From JAXLWB01 sp046328715 (GTDB lineage: Bacteria; Chloroflexota; Anaerolineae; Caldilineales; Caldilineaceae): a stretch of 64,000 bases of DNA. Made by a program: the position numbers and the translations under genes. The stretch spans positions 1-64,000 of the forward strand of contig JAXLWB010000035.1 in NCBI GenBank assembly GCA_046328715.1, in the 5' to 3' direction. The notes below the pieces were generated by a model that was given only the letters and a program-made list of their open reading frames with translations, did not search any database and was not told where the DNA came from. Shown here piece by piece: positions 1 through 8,446 of this stretch. Position 1 is the stretch's first letter. Each line of letters begins with the position of its first letter.

Positions 1-378
1 GGCTCGATGAACATTGCCTTTGTCTACAATGGTAACCATATTGTTACGCCGGAACTTTCGGGCTCGATCCTGCCCGGTATCACACGCGATTCGATCATCC
101 GCATGGCCCCCGACCTAGGCTATAAGATCACCGAGGGCAAACTCAACATCAACGACATTCTGCGTGACATCAAAAGCGGTGACATTACCGAAGCCTTTGG
201 CATGGGCACCGCCGCCGTGATTGCCCCAGTGAATAAATTTGGCTACAAGCAAGAGGAATACCAGGTGGGCAACGGTGAGGCTGGCCCAGTCGCCAACAAC
301 CTCTTCAAGTCGCTGACCGATATTCAATATGGTCGGGTGGCCGATCCCTATGGTTGGACCTATAAAATCGAGATCTAG
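1..378 (+). CDS. ilvE: Branched-chain amino acid aminotransferase, C-terminal part (5' end outside window)
   Basis: Only the last 125 codons are present, reading in frame from base 1. This is a class IV PLP aminotransferase that interconverts leucine, isoleucine and valine with their 2-oxo acids in the cytosol. Visible signatures are ILPGITRDSII, then EAFGMGTAAVIAPV, which lines the substrate and cofactor pocket, and the ending DPYGWTYKI, which is typical of the large-type branched-chain enzymes. The catalytic lysine would lie upstream of the window. A D-amino-acid transaminase is less likely because of the C-terminal signature. The next gene starts 24 bases downstream on the same strand, so co-transcription is possible, although the functions look unrelated. 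Confidence 0.9.
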   Translation, partial: GSMNIAFVYNGNHIVTPELSGSILPGITRDSIIRMAPDLGYKITEGKLNINDILRDIKSGDITEAFGMGTAAVIAPVNKFGYKQEEYQVGNGEAGPVANNLFKSLTDIQYGRVADPYGWTYKIEI

Positions 379-402
379 AACAAGCCAGATCGAAGGAATT
401 GC

Positions 403-1329
403 ATGACTCCCCAAGAAGAACGAGCCAAACTGATCACAAAGATCGAGCAGCTTCCCGAGCAAGTCCAAACGTTGATTGCAGGGTTAACCCCTGAGCAGTT
501 GACAGCACGACCACTGCTCGCAGAGTGGTCGGCGGCACAAAATGTGCATCATCTCTTTGACTCACATGCTAATAGCTATATTCGTTGCAAGTTGATTGCA
601 ACCGAAGAAAATCCACCGCTCAAGCCGTACGACCAGGACAAATGGGCAAACTTTGTCGATGGCTCCGAGGCAGATGTTTCAACCTCGCTTTCCTTGCTCA
701 GAGGGTTGCACAAACGCTGGGGTAGCTTCTGGAAGACCTTGCCCGACAATGCCTGGCAGCGAGTTGGCACCCATCCCGAGATGGGCGTTGTCACGCTAGA
801 ACGGATGTTAACTGCCTATGTTGAACATGGGGAAGCCCATCTGCGTCAGATCAGCGAAGTGTTGGCAGCGCAAGGGATCGAGCGGAATGCAGCAGTGGTG
901 GATCGCTCCTTCCAAGTGCAAAATCGCCTGGAAACGCAGAAGCTCAAACAATTACTCGCCAAACTCAGCGAAGCTGACATGGAAAAGCAGGTCAATCACG
1001 GCTGGACGATCAAGGCGACAGTCGTGCATCTGGCCTTTTATGATATGCGTGCCCTTATATTGCTTGACAAGTTTGAACAAGACGGGGTCCGTCCCTCGCC
1101 CATTGACATCGAGCCGATCAACGAAGTGGTACGCCAACTATCCGCTTCGATGAACGGCAGCGCAGTCGTGCAGATGTGGGCCAATGCGGCTGAAGCGCTC
1201 GACCAGCGCATCGAAGCCTTGCCCGACAGCTTGATTGTCGCCATCCGCGCAGCAGGCAATCCCTTCCCTCCGCCGCGCCACAAACATCGTGCCGAGCATC
1301 GAGCTGAGATTGAAAAAGTTGTAGCGTAA
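403..1329 (+). CDS. Tandem DinB/YfiT-like domain protein
   Basis: The 308-residue protein appears to hold two copies of the DinB/YfiT four-helix metal-binding fold. The first spans about residues 1-155, with the signature WSAAQNVHHLFDSH and a later YVEHGEAHLRQI. The second spans about 165-308, with WTIKATVVHLAFYD and a C-terminal HRAEHRAEI. Family members bind a divalent metal through three histidines, and some are thiol S-transferases or damage-inducible proteins. Most are single-domain at 150-180 residues, so the tandem arrangement is unusual. Histidine-rich positions are visible in both halves, but metal binding is inferred. The substrate is unknown. It lies between ilvE and a nitronate monooxygenase-like gene, with a strong hairpin directly after it. 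Confidence 0.75.
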   Translation: MTPQEERAKLITKIEQLPEQVQTLIAGLTPEQLTARPLLAEWSAAQNVHHLFDSHANSYIRCKLIATEENPPLKPYDQDKWANFVDGSEADVSTSLSLLRGLHKRWGSFWKTLPDNAWQRVGTHPEMGVVTLERMLTAYVEHGEAHLRQISEVLAAQGIERNAAVVDRSFQVQNRLETQKLKQLLAKLSEADMEKQVNHGWTIKATVVHLAFYDMRALILLDKFEQDGVRPSPIDIEPINEVVRQLSASMNGSAVVQMWANAAEALDQRIEALPDSLIVAIRAAGNPFPPPRHKHRAEHRAEIEKVVA

Positions 1330-1347
1330 GAAATAATGATGAACGAG

Positions 1348-1385
1348 TCCGTTTCGTGCACATCTGAGGATGTGCACGAAACGGA
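1348..1385. promoter_or_regulatory. Perfect 17-bp hairpin in the leader of the NMO-like gene
   Basis: Arms 1348-1364 and 1369-1385 are exact reverse complements around a TGAG loop. The hairpin begins 19 bases after the DinB-like stop and ends 10 bases before the ATG at 1396. Its 3' arm overlaps the start of the GGAAAGG ribosome-binding site (1383-1389). No T-run follows, so it is not a classical terminator. It could sequester the ribosome-binding site or act as a protein-binding palindrome. Confidence 0.6.
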
Positions 1386-1395
1386 AAGGTGCACT

Positions 1396-2409
1396 ATGCA
1401 TACCTCGCTGTGTGATTTGCTTTCTATCCAGTACCCCATCATTCAGGCCCCGATTGGGAGCGCCAGCACGCCTGAACTGGTGGCAGCCGTGTCGAATGCA
1501 GGCGCATTGGGAATGCTCTCCGTCACCTGGCGCGAGCCATATCAGGTCCGCCGCCTGATTCGCGAGATCCAGGAGCTGACCGACAAACCCTTTGGCGTGA
1601 ATCTTGTCTTGCAATGGGACATGTGGGATCGATTGGAAGTTTGCCTGAATGAGGGTGTCCATATCTTTTCGTTTTTTTGGGGTGCCCCAGGCCGCTATGC
1701 CCAAGTGGTGCATGAGCGCGACGGCATTGTATTAAACACGGTCGGCAGTGTAGAAGAGGCAACCGATGCCGTAGATGCAGGCGTGGATGTCATCATTGCC
1801 CAGGGCTGGGAGTCAGGAGGCCATGTGCGCGGGGAAATCGCTACAATGGCCTTGATTCCACGGGTGGTGGATGCAGTTGGACCAATCCCTGTGGTGGCAT
1901 CCGGTGGTATTGCCGATGGACGTGGCGTTGCTGCGGCCTTGATGCTCGGCGCTTCCGGTGTATCACTGGGCACACGTTTTCTGGCCAGCGAGGAAGCCAA
2001 CATTCACCCGCTTTATCAGAATGCTGTGCTGCGCTCCACTGAGGATGACACCCTTTATGCCGCCGAACTTTTTGACGGCGGCTGGCCCGATGCACCTCAT
2101 CGTGTTCTGCGCAACAGCACGACTCGCCTTTGGGGTGCAGCCGGACAACCGAGGGTCGAACGCCCCGGTGAGAGCGAAGTCGTGGCGCACTTTGCTGATG
2201 GCCGACCGATCGAGCGCTATAGCGATGTGATACCGCTTCCTGGCATGACGGGCGACGTAGAAGGGTTGGCCATGTATGCTGGACAGAGCGTGGGATTGGT
2301 GGAAGATGTGTTGCCCGCCGATCAGATCGTGCGGCAACTGGTGGCTGAAACAGAGGCTGCATTTGATCGGGTCAATCGCCTTATCATGAAATCGGATGCA
2401 GGAGTATGA
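1396..2409 (+). CDS. Nitronate monooxygenase / 2-nitropropane dioxygenase family protein
   Basis: An FMN-dependent TIM-barrel enzyme that oxidises alkyl nitronates, or a relative such as an enoyl reductase-like flavoprotein. Motifs seen are the N-terminal YPIIQAPIGSASTPELVAAV, the ESGGHVRG segment with the likely catalytic histidine, and the phosphate-binding VVASGGIADGRG followed by LGASGVSLGTRF. An upstream start at 1336 would place the hairpin inside the coding region. The ATG at 1396 gives a normal N terminus and has GGAAAGG six bases upstream, so I chose it, giving 337 residues. The stop codon overlaps the next start (ATGA), indicating translational coupling with the kinase-like gene. 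Confidence 0.85.
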   Translation: MHTSLCDLLSIQYPIIQAPIGSASTPELVAAVSNAGALGMLSVTWREPYQVRRLIREIQELTDKPFGVNLVLQWDMWDRLEVCLNEGVHIFSFFWGAPGRYAQVVHERDGIVLNTVGSVEEATDAVDAGVDVIIAQGWESGGHVRGEIATMALIPRVVDAVGPIPVVASGGIADGRGVAAALMLGASGVSLGTRFLASEEANIHPLYQNAVLRSTEDDTLYAAELFDGGWPDAPHRVLRNSTTRLWGAAGQPRVERPGESEVVAHFADGRPIERYSDVIPLPGMTGDVEGLAMYAGQSVGLVEDVLPADQIVRQLVAETEAAFDRVNRLIMKSDAGV

Positions 2410-3458
2410 CATTCCTGAGTACGATTCTGGCCACGCTTTCTGCTGGGGAAAAGTCTGACTATTATGCCCACTGTGCAGATCTTGTGCTGAACAACTATCG
2501 CTTGGATGAGATGACGGCGCACTTTGTCCAACATAACGCTGGCATTGTCTTTCGTTTGGAGGATATACAGGGCAAAGCACGCTTTTTGCTCAAGATTCAC
2601 GAGAGCGCAGGCGATGCACTTATGGATACACCCGAACAACTGGCTGCACAAATGGCTTGGTTGGTACACTTGGCGACAGATGGCCGGGTAGCTGTACAAG
2701 CCCCAATCGCTAATCATCGGGGACAGTTTGTTACCCTGGTGCAGTTGCCAGGAATGGATCGCCTATCGCCCTGTACGGTGCAGCACTGGATTACAGCCGA
2801 ACATGCCAAACAATGGGAGCCGAAACATGCACATGCGGTTGGCGTGCTGCTGGCCACTTTGCATAGCATTAGTGCAGAAGGGCCACAACAAGATCCGGCT
2901 CACTTTGGGGCTTACCATGAACGCTATTTACGGGAAGGCCTGACACAATTGCAAATCACCGTTGAGCTTGGCATTATTAATGCCACTCAATATGAATTGA
3001 TTCTTCAAGCCGGCGACCGTATTGTAGCGTACCTAGCGCGTATTGAGCGCACACCTGATCGCTGGGGACTGATTCATGGAGATTTGCATCAGGGAAATGT
3101 CTTTTTCCAGGGTGATAAGGCAGCACCTATCGATTATGGCCCCTATTTTTCCTATTTTCTCTATGATCTGGGTGTTTCTCTTTATCACGCCACCTTTGAT
3201 GAGGTTTCGATACGCAAGGCGTTGGTTTCAGGATACGATTCAGTTCGTCCATTGACTCAATCCGATCCTGAGACGCTCGAAACATTTATGCTGGCTGCTG
3301 CACTTACCAATCTGGCCTTCCAAGCCACACTGCAAGAGCATCGCCTATCGGCTATCAACCGACGTAACATGCTCCAGTTTGTCGAAAAGTTCTGCCGTCC
3401 CTTTGTTGCCAACGAACCGTTTCTTTTCGACGGTCGATCTCTAACCATTGACCATTAG
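2406..3458 (+). CDS. Aminoglycoside phosphotransferase (APH)-like kinase
   Basis: A protein-kinase-like small-molecule kinase of the APH/homoserine kinase II/fructosamine kinase group. The catalytic-loop motif HGDLHQGN is at residues 224-231, and the Mg-binding aspartate follows in IDYG (242-245). An N-terminal ATP-binding half precedes it, with FLLKIHES carrying the likely ATP-contacting lysine. At 350 residues it is of normal length. The substrate cannot be read from the sequence, and aminoglycoside resistance should not be assumed. The ATG at 2406 overlaps the upstream stop by four bases. A GGAG lies almost against this ATG, which is closer than ideal, so the start rests mainly on the overlap. 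Confidence 0.75.
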   Translation: MTFLSTILATLSAGEKSDYYAHCADLVLNNYRLDEMTAHFVQHNAGIVFRLEDIQGKARFLLKIHESAGDALMDTPEQLAAQMAWLVHLATDGRVAVQAPIANHRGQFVTLVQLPGMDRLSPCTVQHWITAEHAKQWEPKHAHAVGVLLATLHSISAEGPQQDPAHFGAYHERYLREGLTQLQITVELGIINATQYELILQAGDRIVAYLARIERTPDRWGLIHGDLHQGNVFFQGDKAAPIDYGPYFSYFLYDLGVSLYHATFDEVSIRKALVSGYDSVRPLTQSDPETLETFMLAAALTNLAFQATLQEHRLSAINRRNMLQFVEKFCRPFVANEPFLFDGRSLTIDH

Positions 3459-3480
3459 TTGTTCATCATTCACCATTTCT

Positions 3481-4365
3481 ATGCCAAGCTATCCTTTCAT
3501 GCAGGTCGATGCCTTCACCGATCATCGTTTGGGCGGCAACCCCTGCGCCATTCTCTTCGACACGGATGATCTCGACGCTGCCACCATGCAGGCAATCGCC
3601 CGCGAGAACAATCTCTCAGAGACCTCGTTTGTGATGAAATCGCAGATTGCTGACGTGCGAGCGCGCTATTTCACGCCCGCAACAGAGATTCCTTTGGCCG
3701 GACATCCGACCATCGCAACCATATTTGCCCTGGTCGAGAGTGGACGGCTCCAACTCACAGGCGATTTGACGACGATTTCGCTCGAACTCAATGTCGGGCC
3801 GATTCGGGTAGATGTCTATGCCAACGGTAAAACTGTACAGAAGGTCGTGATGTCGCAGAAGAAGCCACAGTTTCTGCGTGTTCTTGAGCCAGAGGAGATT
3901 CTGCCCGCCTTCAACCTGACCAAGGCAGACTTTGCACCCAATGCGCCCCCGCAGGTTGTTAGCACAGGAACCGCGCAGTTGATGGTGCTGCTGCGCTCAC
4001 ATGATGCGCTGCGCCGTTTAGATGACGTCAATCTGAGTGAATTACGACGAATCTTGGCGAGTGGTGAGTTCTTTGGCATTCACTTCTTCTGTTTACAGGG
4101 TGCAACCGAGCAAGGCGATAGCTTCGCCCGCTTCGTGGTAGAGGGCTTTGAAGATCCCTACACCGGCTCGGCCACTGGCAACATGGGTGCCTATCTTTGG
4201 CACCACGGATTAATCGAACAACCCACCTTTGTCGCCGAGCAAGGCCACTGGATGGGACGCCCTGGCACCGGCTACGTCGAAGTCATCGGCCCTCGCCATG
4301 ACATTGAGACGGTGAAGGTGGGCGGGAGTGCAGTGACGGTAATACGGGGAGAATTTGTAGTTTAA
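3481..4365 (+). CDS. PhzF-family isomerase/epimerase-like protein
   Basis: A PhzF/diaminopimelate-epimerase-fold enzyme of about 294 residues. Seen motifs are QVDAFTDHRLGGNPCAI, the NLSETSFV segment whose glutamate is the family's general acid/base, AGHPTIA, and the C-terminal DPYTGSATGNMGAYL. In phenazine producers PhzF isomerises dihydrohydroxyanthranilate. No other phz gene is visible here, so this is one of the many stand-alone homologues of unknown substrate. A longer reading from 3448 overlaps the previous gene and adds residues without family character, so the ATG at 3481 is preferred. It sits 22 bases after the kinase-like gene and 21 bases before a methyltransferase, probably in one transcript. 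Confidence 0.85.
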   Translation: MPSYPFMQVDAFTDHRLGGNPCAILFDTDDLDAATMQAIARENNLSETSFVMKSQIADVRARYFTPATEIPLAGHPTIATIFALVESGRLQLTGDLTTISLELNVGPIRVDVYANGKTVQKVVMSQKKPQFLRVLEPEEILPAFNLTKADFAPNAPPQVVSTGTAQLMVLLRSHDALRRLDDVNLSELRRILASGEFFGIHFFCLQGATEQGDSFARFVVEGFEDPYTGSATGNMGAYLWHHGLIEQPTFVAEQGHWMGRPGTGYVEVIGPRHDIETVKVGGSAVTVIRGEFVV

Positions 4366-4386
4366 TGAGGGTTGGGAGGCAACATC

Positions 4387-5151
4387 ATGGTTTCGTCGCC
4401 AAATATCAAAGAATTTGTCCATCAGCAATTCAGTGCAGTTGCAGCCAATTACAGTACCAGCGCGGTCCATGCCGCTGGCGTCGATCTGGCGAAGATGGTG
4501 GACGTTGCCCAATTGAAAGGCCAGGAGCGCCTGCTCGATGCCGGTTGTGGCGCTGGTCACACTGCGTTGGCCTTTGCGCCGCATGTCAGCCATGTGACAG
4601 CCTTCGATCTCAGCGAGGAGATGTTGGCGCAAGTGCGACGTCTGGCCTCTGAGCGCAACCTGAACAACATCGAAACGCACAAAGGCGATGTCGAACATCT
4701 TCCTTTTGACTCTGCCAGCTTTGACATCGTCACTTCTCGCTACAGCGCTCACCATTGGCCCAATCCCCAACGTGCGCTCCGTGAAATTCGCCGTGTGCTC
4801 AAACCAGGTGGCAAGTTTGTGCTCTCCGACATCGTCTCCTTTGACGACTTCACGACCGACACCTTTGTGCAGACCATTGAGTTGCTGCGCGATCCTTCCC
4901 ATGTGCGCGACCACAGCGTGGCCCAATGGCTTGAGATGTTGCAAGAGGCAGGCTTTCAAGCGAAGTTAGAATTCAATTGGGACGTGCGCTTAGAATTTGA
5001 GAATTGGGTAAAGCGGATGGCGACGCCACCCGATCAGGTGGCGATGCTGTGCAAGGTGATGGATTTTGCGCCCAGCGAGGTGCGCCAGGCATTGAAGATT
5101 GAGCAGGATCATAGCTTTACCTTTCTAGGCGGACTGATCAAGGCGTCCTAA
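4387..5151 (+). CDS. Class I SAM-dependent methyltransferase (UbiE/MethyltransF_11 type)
   Basis: A 254-residue soluble methyltransferase. Motif I, LLDAGCGAGHTALAF, lies near residues 48-62, the acidic ribose-binding residue follows in VTAFDLSEEML, and motifs II and III are HLPFDSASFDIVTSR and VLKPGGKFVLSDIVSF. The ribosome-binding site GGGAGG at 4374-4379 is correctly spaced for the ATG at 4387 and not for the upstream in-frame ATG at 4372. The acceptor substrate is unknown; similarity is to the ubiquinone/menaquinone and small-molecule methyltransferases. It follows the PhzF-like gene in the same direction. Confidence 0.85.
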   Translation: MVSSPNIKEFVHQQFSAVAANYSTSAVHAAGVDLAKMVDVAQLKGQERLLDAGCGAGHTALAFAPHVSHVTAFDLSEEMLAQVRRLASERNLNNIETHKGDVEHLPFDSASFDIVTSRYSAHHWPNPQRALREIRRVLKPGGKFVLSDIVSFDDFTTDTFVQTIELLRDPSHVRDHSVAQWLEMLQEAGFQAKLEFNWDVRLEFENWVKRMATPPDQVAMLCKVMDFAPSEVRQALKIEQDHSFTFLGGLIKAS

Positions 5152-5270
5152 TGGCTTGGCTACATTGTCGTAAAATGTTCTCTAGACTTTAGCAGATCAC
5201 ATGGACACTAACATATTTTTTGTATCAGTGTCCGTGTTCCTTGATTTTCGTGTTAATACAGCTATTTCAA

Positions 5271-5693
5271 ATGATCGAACTTTCTCGCAATCACTATACC
5301 CTCAGCACCGATCCCAGCCGTCTCGATCCAAATGCGATCTTCGGCTACTTGTCTCGCTCCTATTGGGCCAACCAACGCACCAAGGAGACAGTCGAAAAGT
5401 CATTGCAGCATTCGCTTAACTTTGGCCTCTACTGCGGCGATCAGCAAGTGGGACTAGCGCGGGTAATCACTGATTACGCTACCTTTGCTTATCTCTGTGA
5501 TGTTTACGTGCTGGAGGAGCATCAGGGGCACGGCTTGGGCAAGTGGTTAATTGATACGGTGACCAGCCACCCAGATCTGGCCAACATCCGCATGTTTCTG
5601 CTGGCAACCCGTGATGCACATGGGCTGTATCAGCAATACGGCTTTGAAGAATTACCACAACCAGAGCGCTGGATGCGGCGACTGAGAGAGTAG
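5271..5693 (+). CDS. GNAT-family N-acetyltransferase
   Basis: A small acetyltransferase of 140 residues that would move an acetyl group from acetyl-CoA to an amine. The pyrophosphate-binding loop is EEHQGHGLGKWLI, preceded by the beta-4 segment YLCDVYVLEE and followed by the C-terminal GLYQQYGFEEL that is typical of GNAT proteins. An upstream in-frame ATG at 5220 would add hydrophobic residues unlike the family, so the ATG at 5271 is chosen. The substrate is unknown. It is the last gene of the rightward group and faces ftsH, with hairpins between the two. Confidence 0.85.
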   Translation: MIELSRNHYTLSTDPSRLDPNAIFGYLSRSYWANQRTKETVEKSLQHSLNFGLYCGDQQVGLARVITDYATFAYLCDVYVLEEHQGHGLGKWLIDTVTSHPDLANIRMFLLATRDAHGLYQQYGFEELPQPERWMRRLRE

Positions 5694-5714
5694 CACAAGA
5701 TGGTCTCTTGTGCT
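5692..5714 (+). terminator. Hairpin at the end of the GNAT gene
   Basis: A nine-base stem (5692-5700 with 5706-5714) with a five-base loop overlaps the stop codon. The following bases (GTTGTC) are only weakly T-rich, so this is a possible weak terminator for the rightward genes. Confidence 0.4.
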
Positions 5715-5730
5715 GTTGTCACAAGGCAAA

Positions 5731-5760
5731 CAAAAAGGTGCCTGAGAACTCAGGCACCTT
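5731..5760 (-). terminator. Rho-independent terminator of ftsH
   Basis: A perfect 12-bp stem runs from 5735-5746 to 5749-5760. Read on the minus strand it is followed by a run of five T residues and then GTTT. It lies 34 bases beyond the ftsH stop. Confidence 0.85.
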
Positions 5761-5793
5761 GAATCACTACTAAATCAAATGGGAAAGGAAAAA

Positions 5794-7638
5794 TTACGCC
5801 GCTGCTAACACCTTCTCAAACTCGTCCTTGCCCAACGTCTCTTCGTCCATCAATGCCTTCGCCACCGCGTGAAGTTTTGTCAGGTGCGTACTCAGAATCT
5901 CTTTGGTGCGCGCATAGCCCCGTTCAACAATACCGCGCACTTCTTCGTCGATATCTTCGGCTACATCCTCGCTGTAGTCGCGTTGCTCGGCTAACTCACG
6001 TCCTAGAAAAACCATCTCTTGTTGTTCGCCAAATTGCAGCGGACCCATTTTTTCGCTCATGCCGAAACGAGTCACCATCGCCCGTGCCATCGAGGTGAGT
6101 TGTTGAATATCACCAGAGGCACCACTGGAGAGATGACCAAAGACCAACTCCTCGGCAACACGACCGCCCAAGGCCACCGCAATGTTGTCCTCGAAGTAGG
6201 ACTTCTTCTGCAGCACCCGATCATGCTCGGCCACACGCCAAACATAGCCACCCGCCATACCACGCGGCACAATCGTAATCTTCTGGATCGGGTCGGACTG
6301 TTCGCAGAAGTGAGCGACCACAGCATGTCCTGCTTCGTGATAGGCAACCACTTCCTTTTCCTTGGACGTCATCAGTCGGCTACGTCGTTCTGGACCACCA
6401 AGGCCGATACGCTCCACTGATTCCTGCAACTCAGCCATACCGATCGATTTTTTGTTGCGGCGAGCGGCGAGGATGGCAGCTTCGTTAACCACGTTTTCCA
6501 GATCGGCACCGACGAAGCCCGGCGTTTGTTTAGCGACTCGATCTAAATTGACATCGGGTGCCAGCGGTTTGCCTTTAATATGCACGTTGAGAATCGCACG
6601 GCGTCCGACCACATCGGGTCGATCCATCGTCACGCGGCGATCAAAACGGCCAGGGCGGAGCAGTGCTGGGTCAAGAATGTCCGGTCGGTTGGTGGCAGCG
6701 ATCAGAATTACGTTCGTATCCGTGCCAAAACCATCCATCTCGACCAGAATCTGATTGAGTGTCTGTTCACGTTCATCGTGCGAGCCACCGAGTCCTGTGC
6801 CACGATAGCGTCCCACGGCGTCGATTTCGTCGATGAAGATAATGCAGGGGCTGTTGCGCTTGGCCTGATCAAAGAGGTCGCGCACCCGACTCGCACCGAC
6901 ACCGACAAACATCTCGACAAACTCGGAACCGGAAATGCTAAAGAAGGGCACACCTGCTTCACCGGAGACAGCCTTGGCCATCAAGGTTTTGCCCGTTCCA
7001 GGAGGACCAACCAGCAACACACCTTTGGGAATGCGTGCACCCAAGGCGGCAAATTTCTGCGGCTCCTTGAGAAACTCGACAACTTCTTGCAATTCCTGCT
7101 TAGCTTCATCAGCACCAGCTACGTCTTCAAATTTGACCGTTGGCTTTTCACCGGTAAACATACGCGCCTTGCTGCGTCCAAAGGTAAGTGCCTGATTGTT
7201 GGCCCCTTGCGTCTGGCGGAAGAACATCCAAACCAGGCCCACAATAAAGAGCAAAGGCAGGAAGTTGATTAAAATGGTAATCAACCAGTTAGCGCCACTG
7301 CCGGGAGCTTCATACTTGATGTCTACGTTCGACAGATCGGCTGGCTTTACGCCCAACTTGACCAACGACTCAGACAGCGAGATATTTGGTTCGCGGTGAG
7401 TAATTTGTGGCGTGCCATCGCGCAGGCTCTGCGATCCGTCGGGTTTCAGGCGGATCCGCACTTCGTCGCCGCGTACAGTAATGGTCTGGACAGCACCACT
7501 GTTAATTTGCTGGGCCAGCTTACTCAGACTGATCTCTTGCGGCGAATTGACTGGACGGTAAAAGTTAAAAAACAACGCCGCAGCTGCAACCAAAATAAGG
7601 AGGTAGACAAAGGCGTTGCGACTCCAATTTGAATTCAT
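5794..7638 (-). CDS. ftsH: ATP-dependent zinc metalloprotease FtsH
   Basis: A membrane-bound AAA+ protease that degrades damaged or regulated membrane and cytosolic proteins. The N-terminal membrane segment is near residues 9-27 and the second near 118-139, with a small periplasmic-facing domain between. Walker A GPPGTGKT is at 211-218, Walker B IIFIDEID at 266-273, the second region of homology NRPDILDPALLRPGRFDRR follows, and the M41 zinc motif HEAGH is at 434-438. The third zinc ligand region (SSGASGDIQQ) is present. At 614 residues it has standard length. A GAGGAAC ribosome-binding site precedes the ATG, an extended -10 lies upstream, and a strong terminator follows, so it is probably monocistronic. 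Confidence 0.97.
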   Translation of the reverse strand: MNSNWSRNAFVYLLILVAAAALFFNFYRPVNSPQEISLSKLAQQINSGAVQTITVRGDEVRIRLKPDGSQSLRDGTPQITHREPNISLSESLVKLGVKPADLSNVDIKYEAPGSGANWLITILINFLPLLFIVGLVWMFFRQTQGANNQALTFGRSKARMFTGEKPTVKFEDVAGADEAKQELQEVVEFLKEPQKFAALGARIPKGVLLVGPPGTGKTLMAKAVSGEAGVPFFSISGSEFVEMFVGVGASRVRDLFDQAKRNSPCIIFIDEIDAVGRYRGTGLGGSHDEREQTLNQILVEMDGFGTDTNVILIAATNRPDILDPALLRPGRFDRRVTMDRPDVVGRRAILNVHIKGKPLAPDVNLDRVAKQTPGFVGADLENVVNEAAILAARRNKKSIGMAELQESVERIGLGGPERRSRLMTSKEKEVVAYHEAGHAVVAHFCEQSDPIQKITIVPRGMAGGYVWRVAEHDRVLQKKSYFEDNIAVALGGRVAEELVFGHLSSGASGDIQQLTSMARAMVTRFGMSEKMGPLQFGEQQEMVFLGRELAEQRDYSEDVAEDIDEEVRGIVERGYARTKEILSTHLTKLHAVAKALMDEETLGKDEFEKVLAAA

Positions 7639-7720
7639 GACTGTTCCTCTAACAGAATATCAAAATGCAAAGATGCAGGTTGCAACTTCGTTTGTGTGGT
7701 TTACCCAGCATCGTCCAAAC

Positions 7721-7730
7721 ATTATACCAG
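7721..7730 (-). promoter_or_regulatory. Extended -10 promoter for ftsH
   Basis: On the minus strand the sequence TGGTATAAT has a consensus -10 with a TGn extension, 83 bases upstream of the ftsH ATG. No good -35 is visible at 17 bases, which is tolerated for extended -10 promoters. Confidence 0.55.
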
Positions 7731-7756
7731 CTTTCTAGTGATTTAGCATAGTGTTT

Positions 7757-7765
7757 TGTTATACT
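7757..7765 (+). promoter_or_regulatory. Possible extended -10 promoter for the rhodanese gene
   Basis: TGTTATACT carries a TGn extension before TATACT, about 100 bases before the rhodanese start, in the divergent region with ftsH. No clear -35 is seen. Confidence 0.35.
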
Positions 7766-7866
7766 TTTAGATGAAAATAAAGTGAAAGTTGCAAGCGCTG
7801 ATGGCAAGTAGCGAGCAGCAATCCGCAATTTCATTAGACTTCTGTTGAATTGCAAAAGGAGATCGG

Positions 7867-8325
7867 ATGGGTCTATTCAAGTCATTGAGCAAACTTTTCG
7901 GTAGAAGCACTGGCCCTGGCACCCGTTCCACTCCGCCGCCTATGCCAGAACCGGAGGAGATCCAGGTTCCGCAGCTTTCCCCAGCTGAAATCCAGAGCCA
8001 ATCTACGTCGGCCAGTTGTCCACTTTGGCTTGACGTGCGTGAGCAGTATGAGTGGAATCAGGTGCGAGTTCCAACGACGCCGCAACGCACTGTGCTTCAC
8101 ATTCCTATGAACGAAATTCCCAAACGATTGGAAGAACTGCCCAAAGGCGAAAAGATTCTCGTCTTCTGCGCGCATGGTAGCCGATCAGAGAGCGTAGCAG
8201 CCTGGCTAATCGAACAGGGATATCAAGCGAAAAATCTGGCCGGCGGCATTACCCAATGGGCAGTACAAGGCGGCGAGGTCGAAACCGGGAAGGCGTCGGG
8301 GGGTGGAGCAGGCGGCTGGCAATGA
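7867..8325 (+). CDS. Rhodanese-like domain protein
   Basis: A single rhodanese domain of about 100 residues inside a 152-residue protein. The active-site loop reads VFCAHGSRS, with the cysteine that would carry persulfide sulfur, and the domain opens with PLWLDVREQYEW. Such proteins transfer sulfur or act in redox signalling; the partner is unknown. The first 45 residues are a proline-rich linker, and the last 15 are glycine-rich. AAGGAGAT just upstream of the ATG is a strong ribosome-binding site that fixes the start. It is transcribed divergently from ftsH. Confidence 0.85.
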   Translation: MGLFKSLSKLFGRSTGPGTRSTPPPMPEPEEIQVPQLSPAEIQSQSTSASCPLWLDVREQYEWNQVRVPTTPQRTVLHIPMNEIPKRLEELPKGEKILVFCAHGSRSESVAAWLIEQGYQAKNLAGGITQWAVQGGEVETGKASGGGAGGWQ

Positions 8326-8330
8326 AGGAT

Positions 8331-8420
8331 AAAAAGTTGAAAAGTTGAAAAGTGGCAGAGTAACAAATTAACTTTGCAACTTTTTAACTTTGCCACTCTT
8401 CCACTCTTCCACTTTACAAC
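8331..8420. repeat. Intergenic palindrome built from repeated short words (AAAAGTTG / GCCACTCTT)
   Basis: Direct repeats of GAAAAGTT, followed by AGTGGCAGAG, are mirrored downstream by CAACTTTTT, CTTTGCCACT and repeats of CTTCCACT. The whole can fold back on itself imperfectly. It fills the gap between the rhodanese and dehydratase genes and is one of several such elements in the window. Confidence 0.5.
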
Positions 8421-8446
8421 CCATATTTTCAACTGAGAAACAACCT

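Noticed and set aside
115..468. Long open frames opposite ilvE, ftsH, ftsK and other genes
   Set aside because: They are shadows of real genes; their products show no domains.
2406..3458. Antibiotic resistance gene
   Set aside because: The APH fold covers many housekeeping kinases, and nothing in the context points to resistance.
7649..7855. A 68-codon minus-strand open frame upstream of ftsH
   Set aside because: It covers the divergent promoter region and has no family resemblance or ribosome-binding site.
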